A DNA stretch of 32,024 bases from Sphingopyxis soli (lineage in GTDB: Bacteria > Pseudomonadota > Alphaproteobacteria > Sphingomonadales > Sphingomonadaceae). The stretch is taken from positions 1 through 32,024 of the forward strand of contig NZ_JAFMTR010000040.1 in NCBI RefSeq assembly GCF_018682675.1, written 5' to 3'. Positions 1 through 7,099 of this stretch are shown here, one piece after another (within the stretch, counting starts at the first letter, position 1; every line of letters starts with the position of its first letter). Below the pieces are notes generated by a model, which ran no database searches, had not been told where the DNA came from, and was given only the letters and a program-made list of their open reading frames with translations. The translations under genes and the position numbers were made by a program.

Positions 1-3
1 GGG

Positions 4-31
4 GCATCTCGACTTCGCTCGATGCGAACGG
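4..31. repeat. Palindromic interspersed repeat, copy 1 (may be cut by window edge)
   Basis: The bases GCATCTCGACTTCG (4-17) and GATGCGAACGG (21-31) form a short imperfect hairpin whose arms pair through GCATC/GATGC. The same two blocks recur at 30503-30527 between asd and the DDAH gene, so this is a dispersed repeat and not chance pairing. The window begins inside or right next to the element, so its full length is unknown. Short palindromes with a TCGACTTCG-type core are frequent between genes in sphingomonads (general knowledge, not searched). Confidence 0.6.
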
Positions 32-70
32 ATCAGGTTGGGCTCACGTCCACTTCCGGTCGATAGCCGC

Positions 71-106
71 CAAAGAAAAAGGGCGCGGGAGTTTCCTCCC
101 GCGCCC
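71..106 (-). terminator. Rho-independent terminator of the TonB receptor gene
   Basis: An 11 bp perfect GC-rich stem (81-91 with 96-106, loop TTTC) is followed on the minus strand by TTTTTCTTTG (80 down to 71). It lies about 20 bases past the receptor stop codon. On the plus strand the hairpin is followed by TCTTTC, so weak bidirectional action is possible. Confidence 0.85.
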
Positions 107-128
107 TCTTTCATGCCTCCGACCAGGA

Positions 129-3100
129 TCAGAAGTCGTAGGAGACGCCAACCTTCAGGCGCCACACCGACGAGCTGACGTTGATCTGGTTGTCCGCCTT
201 GAACGTCGTCAGACCGGTCGCGTTGGTGAAGATGTAGCGGCCCTGCGCGTCGACCCCGCTGACCGTCGCCAGATCCTGGCGGCCGGCGAAGTCGCGGCGA
301 CGCTGAACGTTCCAGTCATTGTCGAGGAAGTTCAGGAAGTTGTCCATGGTCGCGTAGAGCTTGATCTTGTCATTCTTGCCGAAAAGACGGCCGGGGCCGG
401 GGATTTCCTGCGAGAAGGACAGGTCGACGTCGAAATACCAGTCGTTCGAGCAGGTATTACGCGGGATCGACCGGCCGATATACTTCTTCGCGCAGCCGAG
501 CGTGTTGGCGAAGTCCGCCAGGCTCTGCACTGCGGCCATGTTCGACGTCGGCGAGACGTTCGGGTCCGTGATTCCCGTCGGCAGATAGATCAGCGCATTG
601 TCGCTACCCGATACGCTGTCGCCGAACACCGAGCTGCCCGAGAAGGTCAGGCTGTACGGGCGGCCCGAGCGGCCCACGAAGCTGATGCCCAGGCGGGTGC
701 TGAGGTCATCGAAGAATTCCTCGCGGAAGTTCAGCTGCGACGTGATGTTGTGCTTGCTCGAGAAGAAGCCGCGCGATTCGGCGGGGTTCTGACGGTCGAA
801 CGCGGCGGTGTTGTCATAGTTCGACCCTGCGGTCGAATTGTACATGTTCCGGCGATCGTGCGCGTCGGTGTAGGCATAGCCGAGGCTGAAGAACACCGAG
901 CCGTTTTCCGTGAACAGGCCGTGCTCGAAATTCTTCGACAGCACGAACGACGCGATCTGGCTGGTGTAGCCCGCCGAGTTGGTTAGCTGCAGTTCGTCGT
1001 CGCGCTGCGTGTTGAAACACGCCGCGTTGACGCCCGTGTAGGTCGGCGTCGGGTTGGCGCCCGTGAACACCGCCGTACAGCCCGCCACCGTCGGATCGAT
1101 CGCCTGATAGATCGGGCGACCATCGATGGTGAAGCCGTTCAGGCCCTTGCGGATGTCGGGAACCTGCGAGAGGTCGACGATCGTGTAGGGGTTTTTGAAC
1201 TTGCTGTAGATATAGTCGAGGTTGAGGTTCCAGCCGCTGAAGAAGCCCGATTCAGCGAAGTTCAGCTCCGACTGGAAGCCGATGTTGGCGCGCAGCACCG
1301 TCGGCGCCTTGATGTCGGGGCTGACCGACTGGGTGTCGCCCAGACCCGCCGCGGCGGTCGCGATGCCGTCGGCCGCGATACAGGCGGGAACGCCGGTGAA
1401 CTGGCCGTTGGTGAGCACGCTGATCTGGCCGGTCGGGCAGTTCGCCGACTGCGTCGTTCCCTGCGCGAACCCGCGGCCGTCGTTCTGGAAGGCGTTGCCG
1501 AACCACACGAGCGGGTCGCCGCCCGAGAAGATGCCGACGCCGCCGCGCAACTGCGCCCGCGAGAAGACCGCAAAATCGTTGAGGTCATAGGTCAGCGCGA
1601 GGCGCGGCATGATCACCGGGGGCAGGCGGCTGAAGCCGATCGCGTTGGTGATGCCATAGCGGCGGAAGAACTGCGGGTTGTGCTTCGGCGCACCGCCGTC
1701 GTACCAGTCGGCGCGGACACCGATGACCGCGTTCAGCTGGTCGTTGATCTCCCATTCGTCCTGCGCATAGATCGAGTAGAGCTCGCGCTTGAACGCCGCA
1801 GCCGCGTCGTTGATGTCGCCGGTCGAGGAGAAGTTGCCGAACGCACCCTCGACCGCGCCGCTGACGACGTTCGCCGGCGAGTTGGTCGTGTTGTTGTTGC
1901 CCGTGCCCGGCGACAGCAGGCCGGCGCGCAGGTCGGCGATGCTGCGGAAGTTCAGCGTACCCGTGGCGTTCTGGACGAACAGGTTGAACAGGTTCGCATG
2001 GTTCCATTCGAACCCGAACTTCAGCTTGTGGCTGCCGAGGTCGACCTTCGCCACCGCGCGATACTGGTCGACCGTCGTGCGCAGGTCGTTCGCCGAGCGC
2101 GAGAAGCCCGGACCGACTTCGACGGCGCCGTCGGGCGTGGTGCCCGGATTGTCGATGCCGACGATGATGCGCGGGATCGGGTTGGCCGACTGGGCCTCGC
2201 CGCCGCCGACCGGATCCTGGAGATCCTGCACTTCCGAACGCGAATACCGCAGTTCGGTCGAGAAATTGTCGGTCCACTGCGAATAGAGGCGGCCCGAATA
2301 ATAGTCCGAAACCGTCCCGCTCTTGTAGAAGGTGTTCAGGCCGACGATCGTGTTCGCAAAGGTGCCGGTGGTTGCCAGATCGTCGGGACGAACCGTGCTT
2401 TCCTCGAGGCGCTGGTACGTCGCTTCCAGACGATGCTGGTCGTTGATCTGAAGGTCGGCACGGACGAAATAGCGGTCGTTCTTGAACGGACGGTTGGTGA
2501 CGATCGGGCCCGATTCGATCTTGTACACGTCGCGCAGGATCTGGGTGATTTCGTTGAACTGGGCGACCGAGACGCCCGGCGTTTCAGTGGTGAACCCGCC
2601 GCCGTTCGGACCTTCGTCCTGCGACTGGCCGGCTTCCTGATGCTCATAGGCGCCATAGATGAACAGGCGATCCTTGATCACCGGACCGCCGAGATAGGCG
2701 CCCCAGCGCTTGTCGGGCTTGATCGACACGACCGGGCGACCGGCGACATTGTCACCGCGCAGGTCCGAATTGGTATATTCGAAGAAGCCGCCGAAATGAT
2801 AGTCGTTGGTGCCCGACTTGGTGACGACGTTGATCGCGCAACCGGTGAACTGGCCATAGTCGACGTCGAACGGCGCGAACTGGACCTGCGTTTCGCGGAC
2901 CGCGTCATAGGGAATCGGGGTCGAACTGCGCGACGAGAAGCCGGTGTCGTTGAGGCCGTAGATGTCGCCCTGGCTGATGCCGTCGACGGTGAAGGCGTTG
3001 CCGCGGTCGTTGCCGCCAAGGCACGAGATGCGGTCCTGGCCCGAACCGCCGTCGTCGCGGTCGAGGCTGACGCGCGGGTCGAAGCGGATGACGTCGCGGA

Positions 3101-3563
3101 CGTCGCGGTTGAACGAGGGAGCGCTGGTCAGCAACTCGCCGGCAAAGCTGGTGCCGGGGCCGACCGCGAGCTGCGTCACGCGGACGCGGCTGCCGGTGAC
3201 GACGATTTCGCCGCCGCCCGACGACAGCGCGAAGGTAAGGTCGGTGCTACCCTGCAGGGTGGTGAAGATGTCCTGGAGCGTCTGGCCTTCGAACGAGTCG
3301 GCGTTGACGCTGACGCTGTACGGGCCGCCGGTGACGAGGCCGGTGGCGTTGAAGCGACCGTCGGAACCCGTGGTGAAGGTGCGCGTCGCGCCGGTGCGCG
3401 TGTCGGTGATGATGACGGTGGCGCCGCCGATCGGCGCGCCGGCGTCGTCGTTGACCTGGCCCTGGATGCCGGTCGTGATCTGCTGCGCCTGGGCGGGCGC
3501 CGCGACGACGGTCGCGACGCTGATCGCCATCAGGCTGGCCGCGATCGAATAACGAAGTTTCAT
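129..3563 (-). CDS. Oar-like TonB-dependent outer membrane receptor
   Basis: An outer membrane beta-barrel receptor of 1144 residues that probably takes up a large or unknown substrate using TonB energy. Residues 1-26 are a Sec signal peptide with a likely cut after APAQA. Residues about 28-110 form a carboxypeptidase-regulatory-like beta-sandwich (GIQGQVNDDAGAPIGGA). A plug domain follows (about 115-270, with INVVTKSGTNDYHG-like features), then a long barrel ending in an aromatic residue (VSYDF), as barrel proteins usually do. This architecture, without an STN signalling domain, matches the Oar/CarboxypepD_reg class and not siderophore receptors with an anti-sigma partner. The start was set at the ATG at 3563 because AAAGGGGA lies 8 bases upstream and the signal peptide begins there; the open frame continues upstream without a good start. 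It has its own upstream region and terminator, so it is probably monocistronic. The substrate cannot be told from the sequence. Confidence 0.9.
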   Translation of the reverse strand: MKLRYSIAASLMAISVATVVAAPAQAQQITTGIQGQVNDDAGAPIGGATVIITDTRTGATRTFTTGSDGRFNATGLVTGGPYSVSVNADSFEGQTLQDIFTTLQGSTDLTFALSSGGGEIVVTGSRVRVTQLAVGPGTSFAGELLTSAPSFNRDVRDVIRFDPRVSLDRDDGGSGQDRISCLGGNDRGNAFTVDGISQGDIYGLNDTGFSSRSSTPIPYDAVRETQVQFAPFDVDYGQFTGCAINVVTKSGTNDYHFGGFFEYTNSDLRGDNVAGRPVVSIKPDKRWGAYLGGPVIKDRLFIYGAYEHQEAGQSQDEGPNGGGFTTETPGVSVAQFNEITQILRDVYKIESGPIVTNRPFKNDRYFVRADLQINDQHRLEATYQRLEESTVRPDDLATTGTFANTIVGLNTFYKSGTVSDYYSGRLYSQWTDNFSTELRYSRSEVQDLQDPVGGGEAQSANPIPRIIVGIDNPGTTPDGAVEVGPGFSRSANDLRTTVDQYRAVAKVDLGSHKLKFGFEWNHANLFNLFVQNATGTLNFRSIADLRAGLLSPGTGNNNTTNSPANVVSGAVEGAFGNFSSTGDINDAAAAFKRELYSIYAQDEWEINDQLNAVIGVRADWYDGGAPKHNPQFFRRYGITNAIGFSRLPPVIMPRLALTYDLNDFAVFSRAQLRGGVGIFSGGDPLVWFGNAFQNDGRGFAQGTTQSANCPTGQISVLTNGQFTGVPACIAADGIATAAAGLGDTQSVSPDIKAPTVLRANIGFQSELNFAESGFFSGWNLNLDYIYSKFKNPYTIVDLSQVPDIRKGLNGFTIDGRPIYQAIDPTVAGCTAVFTGANPTPTYTGVNAACFNTQRDDELQLTNSAGYTSQIASFVLSKNFEHGLFTENGSVFFSLGYAYTDAHDRRNMYNSTAGSNYDNTAAFDRQNPAESRGFFSSKHNITSQLNFREEFFDDLSTRLGISFVGRSGRPYSLTFSGSSVFGDSVSGSDNALIYLPTGITDPNVSPTSNMAAVQSLADFANTLGCAKKYIGRSIPRNTCSNDWYFDVDLSFSQEIPGPGRLFGKNDKIKLYATMDNFLNFLDNDWNVQRRRDFAGRQDLATVSGVDAQGRYIFTNATGLTTFKADNQINVSSSVWRLKVGVSYDF

Positions 3564-3797
3564 GTCAGGATGTCCCCTTTGGTAGCAGTCGGCAGACGCG
3601 CGACAAAGGGCGCCCCTGACCTGCGAGCGCCCCTGAAGCCCGCATGTGGCACGATTGTGACAGCAATTGTGACAGTGCAAGCCGGGAGGGGGGGCGCGGC
3701 CGGTGAAAGGCTAAAAAAGCGCGAATTTGCGTGGCCCAAGCCAAACTATCCACAGGGCAGGCGGCTTTTTTTTGGCGGACTGTTGCTGCAATGCAAC
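3564..3797 (-). promoter_or_regulatory. Leader/promoter region of the TonB receptor with a direct repeat
   Basis: Non-coding stretch between the clpX terminator and the receptor start. On the minus strand it holds a direct repeat, TGTCACAAT twice with a 12-base period (3666-3674 and 3654-3662), just downstream of TTGCAC, which could serve as a -35 hexamer. A run of eight T on the plus strand lies near 3766-3773. No convincing -10 box is visible, so the exact promoter is unassigned. The repeat could be an operator. Confidence 0.3.
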
Positions 3798-3831
3798 AAA
3801 AAGGGGCGCCGTGCGTTGCGCGCGGCACCCC
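3798..3831 (-). terminator. Rho-independent terminator of clpX
   Basis: Read on the minus strand, a 9 bp stem (3823-3831 with 3803-3811, one G-U pair, 11-base loop) is followed at once by TTTTTGTTG. It lies 28 bases past the clpX stop codon. Confidence 0.85.
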
Positions 3832-3858
3832 GTCATGTCCGGAAAAGGCGGTCGCGAC

Positions 3859-5127
<1,269 letters not shown>

Positions 5128-5169
5128 ATAATATCCTCTGGCGGACCCAGATGGGGCGCCGATTCCTTT

Positions 5170-5212
5170 ATCCTAATCCCCGTCCACCCAATTACAATAT
5201 GGCAATTGGGTG
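5170..5212 (-). promoter_or_regulatory. Possible clpX promoter with an inverted repeat
   Basis: A perfect 9 bp inverted repeat CACCCAATT/AATTGGGTG (5185-5193 and 5204-5212) lies in the clpP-clpX gap. Its clpX-proximal arm overlaps TTGTAA (5192-5197), which together with TAGGAT (5170-5175) at 16-base spacing makes a plausible -35/-10 pair reading toward clpX. The inverted repeat could be a repressor site over the -35 box. Judged by eye only. Confidence 0.3.
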
Positions 5213-5316
5213 ACATGGGTACAATGTCCGGTCTGGCACAGGTCGGCGAAAGAGCCGTCAAGAAACGCGGTTACCGACGGGGCTGCGTTTCTCGATCCGG
5301 GCGCGCCGCCCGTCGA

Positions 5317-5967
5317 TCAGGGCGTCGGGCCTTCGCTGATTTCCTTGGGCGCCTCATCGCCGGGCAGGCCCGGGCGGCGGTCGTACACATGGTCGACCAG
5401 ACCGAACGCCTTGGCTTCGTCGGCCTCGAGGAAGGTGTCGCGGTCCATCGCCTTCTCGATCTCTTTCAGCGACTTGCCGGTATATTTGACATAGAGGTCG
5501 TTCATCCGCTTGCGAATGCGCAGGATTTCCTTGGCCTGGATCTCGATGTCCGACGCCATGCCGCGCGCGCCGCCCGACGGCTGGTGGATCATCACGCGCG
5601 CGTTGGTCAGCGCGACGCGCATCCCGGGCTCGCCCGCGGCGAGCAGGAAGCTGCCCATCGAGGCGGCCTGACCGATGCACACGGTGCCGACGCGCGGGCG
5701 GATGTACTGCATCGTGTCGTGGATCGCCATGCCCGCCGTGACGACGCCGCCCGGCGAGTTGATATACATATAGATGTCCTTCTTCGGATTCTCCGATTCG
5801 AGGAACAGGAGCTGTGCGACGATCAGCGAGGCCATATTGTCCTCGACCTCGCCGGTGACGAAAACGATCCGTTCGCGCAGCAGGCGCGAGAAAATGTCGA
5901 AGCTGCGTTCGCCGCGGCTCGTCTGTTCGACGACGACGGGAACAAGGGCGGCCAGCGGATCGATCAT
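5317..5967 (-). CDS. clpP: ATP-dependent Clp protease proteolytic subunit ClpP
   Basis: Serine peptidase of 216 residues that forms the double-ring chamber into which ClpX feeds unfolded proteins. The catalytic triad is visible as Ser103 (GQAASMGS), His128 (MIHQPSGG) and Asp177 (MDRDTF). The spacings of 25 and 49 residues are the same as in E. coli ClpP. The start at 5967 has AAGGA about 10 bases upstream; no downstream start fits the family N-terminus. It is followed on the same strand by clpX, the common order. Trigger factor, which often precedes clpP, is absent: fdxA with its own terminator lies there. A heat-shock-type promoter sits about 65 bases upstream. Confidence 0.98.
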   Translation of the reverse strand: MIDPLAALVPVVVEQTSRGERSFDIFSRLLRERIVFVTGEVEDNMASLIVAQLLFLESENPKKDIYMYINSPGGVVTAGMAIHDTMQYIRPRVGTVCIGQAASMGSFLLAAGEPGMRVALTNARVMIHQPSGGARGMASDIEIQAKEILRIRKRMNDLYVKYTGKSLKEIEKAMDRDTFLEADEAKAFGLVDHVYDRRPGLPGDEAPKEISEGPTP

Positions 5968-6221
5968 CGGGATTAAGTCCTTACATTTATCGGGTTGCCG
6001 CGCCGAGGACCGGCGGGCTGCCCCTCCGTCGCCCTACATCGGCGGCAAGGCGGAGCGTTTCAAGGGGGCAAATTGTGGGGACACGGATTGCGGTGTGTCG
6101 CCGCTATGTCGGCTGCGGACTGCGGAGCTGTCTTTCCATGCTCGTCATGCCGAAACAAGTTCAGGGTGACGATATTCTGCGCGTCCGCAATTGACCAAAA
6201 GGGAGCGCGGGACACCAACCC
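5968..6221. other. Non-coding region upstream of clpP
   Basis: No supportable gene. It holds the candidate heat-shock promoter (6035-6064) and, at 6142-6172, an imperfect palindrome (CGTCATGCCGA facing TCAGGGTGACG) that resembles a decayed interspersed repeat. The short open frames here have no ribosome binding sites and no recognisable product. Confidence 0.5.
6035..6064 (-). promoter_or_regulatory. RpoH (sigma-32) type promoter for clpP
   Basis: On the minus strand CCCCCTTGAAA contains an exact CTTGAAA -35 element (6058-6064). After 15 bases comes CCGATGTA (6035-6042), close to the known sigma-32 -10 consensus CCCATNTA (7 of 8). The start site would fall about 60 bases before the clpP ATG. 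ClpP is a classic heat-shock gene, so element and target agree. Confidence 0.55.
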
Positions 6222-6253
6222 GAAAAAGAAAGGGGCAGGAATGACCCGCCCCT
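6222..6253 (-). terminator. Rho-independent terminator of fdxA
   Basis: On the minus strand the 9 bp stem AGGGGCGGG/CCTGCCCCT (6253-6245 with 6239-6231, one G-U pair, 5-base loop) is followed by TTCTTTTTC. It lies about 25 bases past the fdxA stop and separates fdxA from clpP. Confidence 0.85.
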
Positions 6254-6277
6254 CTTGCCTTGTCGCCGGTGCGGCGA

Positions 6278-6616
6278 TCAGTCGCCTTCGCCGGGCTCGG
6301 CGGAAAAATGGTTCTCGTACTTGCCCTCGACGCCCTTCCATTCGTCGGCGTCGGCGGGGCTGTCCTTCTTGACCGTGATGTTCGGCCATTCGGCGCTGAA
6401 CTTGCTGTTCACTTCCAGCCACTTTTCGAGGCCGCTTTCGGTGTCGGGCAGGATCGCCTCGGCGGGGCATTCGGGTTCGCACACGCCGCAGTCGATGCAC
6501 TCGTTCGGGTTGATGACGAGCATGTTCTCGCCCTCATAGAAACAGTCGACGGGGCAGACCTCGACGCAGTCCATATATTTGCACCGGATGCAGGCGTCCG
6601 TCACAACATAGGTCAT
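6278..6616 (-). CDS. fdxA: 7Fe ferredoxin FdxA ([3Fe-4S][4Fe-4S])
   Basis: Small soluble electron carrier of 112 residues. Cysteines at 9, 12, 17, 21 and 40, 43, 46, 50 are arranged as CxxC...CxxxCP and CxxCxxCxxxCP. In place of a regular CxxCxxC first motif there is the longer spacing C12-x4-C17, with C25 extra, as in seven-iron ferredoxins of the FdxA class. The acidic C-terminal half (residues 55-112) is also typical. The start ATG at 6616 has AAGGGAG about 10 bases upstream. In many alphaproteobacteria the order is S4 protein, fdxA, carD. Here the S4 protein is upstream, but a terminator and clpP follow instead of carD. The electron partner is not evident. Confidence 0.95.
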   Translation of the reverse strand: MTYVVTDACIRCKYMDCVEVCPVDCFYEGENMLVINPNECIDCGVCEPECPAEAILPDTESGLEKWLEVNSKFSAEWPNITVKKDSPADADEWKGVEGKYENHFSAEPGEGD

Positions 6617-6675
6617 GGGCTTTTGCTCCCTTGGCCGGCGGCACCCTTGCCGTCCGGATGATCGTTCGACCCGCC

Positions 6676-6703
6676 TCTATGCCGCGCGAACGCGGTGCGT
6701 CAA
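6676..6703 (-). promoter_or_regulatory. Possible fdxA promoter
   Basis: On the minus strand TTGACG (6698-6703), a near-perfect -35 hexamer, is followed after 16 bases by CATAGA (6676-6681). It lies about 60 bases before the fdxA start codon in the 173 bp gap after the S4 gene. The -10 match is weak. Confidence 0.4.
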
Positions 6704-6789
6704 CGCAAAGCGACAGTTGCGAATCACTCTCATTCTGTAGGCCAGCGCCGCCGGTTTCGGGCGACAGCTTTTCCTTCGCCGCCGATAGC

Positions 6790-7089
6790 TCAGATGGAGG
6801 CGGCCGGTGCTCCCGCGTCGAGCCGGATATAGCAAGCCTGCGCTTCGGGCGCGGGGCCGCGGCGCCCGGGGAGGGTGAGGAGGCGGATCACCTCGATGCG
6901 TTCGCCGACGGGCAATACCAGCGTCGCGCCCGCATGGACCGAGGCCGAGGGGCGGGTGATGCGGCGGCCGTCGAGGCGGATATGCCCCGCCGTCACCATC
7001 GCCTGCGCGATGCTGCGCGAGCGGGCGAACCGCAGGTACCAGAGCAGCTTGTCGAGCCGGATGCTTCCTGCGGCGCCGGGACTGGCCAT
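6790..7089 (-). CDS. S4-domain RNA-binding protein (HslR/Hsp15-like)
   Basis: A 99-residue protein made almost wholly of an S4 RNA-binding fold: SIRLDKLLWYLRFARSRS at residues 9-26, then GHIRLDGRRITRPSA and VHAGATLVLP. This resembles Hsp15 (HslR), which binds stalled 50S subunits carrying nascent chains, but it is shorter than E. coli HslR. The start ATG at 7089 was preferred because the homologous segment begins right after it. The much longer open frame upstream overlaps the helicase gene and reads as low-complexity shadow. The gene starts 11 bases after the helicase stop codon, so the two are very likely co-transcribed and may act together on RNA or ribosomes. Confidence 0.85.
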   Translation of the reverse strand: MASPGAAGSIRLDKLLWYLRFARSRSIAQAMVTAGHIRLDGRRITRPSASVHAGATLVLPVGERIEVIRLLTLPGRRGPAPEAQACYIRLDAGAPAASI

Positions 7090-7099
7090 CGGCGCGCCG

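Noticed and set aside
3746..3754. Near-match to a DnaA box (CTATCCACA)
   Set aside because: A single site with one mismatch, no cluster, no AT-rich unwinding region and no origin-associated genes nearby.
5262..5293. Hairpin AGAAACGC/GCGTTTCT after clpP as a terminator
   Set aside because: The 8 bp stem has a 16-base loop, is not GC-rich, and no T-run follows on the minus strand, so a terminator is not supported.
6781..6855. tRNA-like start (GCCGATAGCTCAGATGG)
   Set aside because: The D-arm-like bases are there by chance at the end of the S4 gene. No T-arm consensus or acceptor pairing follows in the expected distance.
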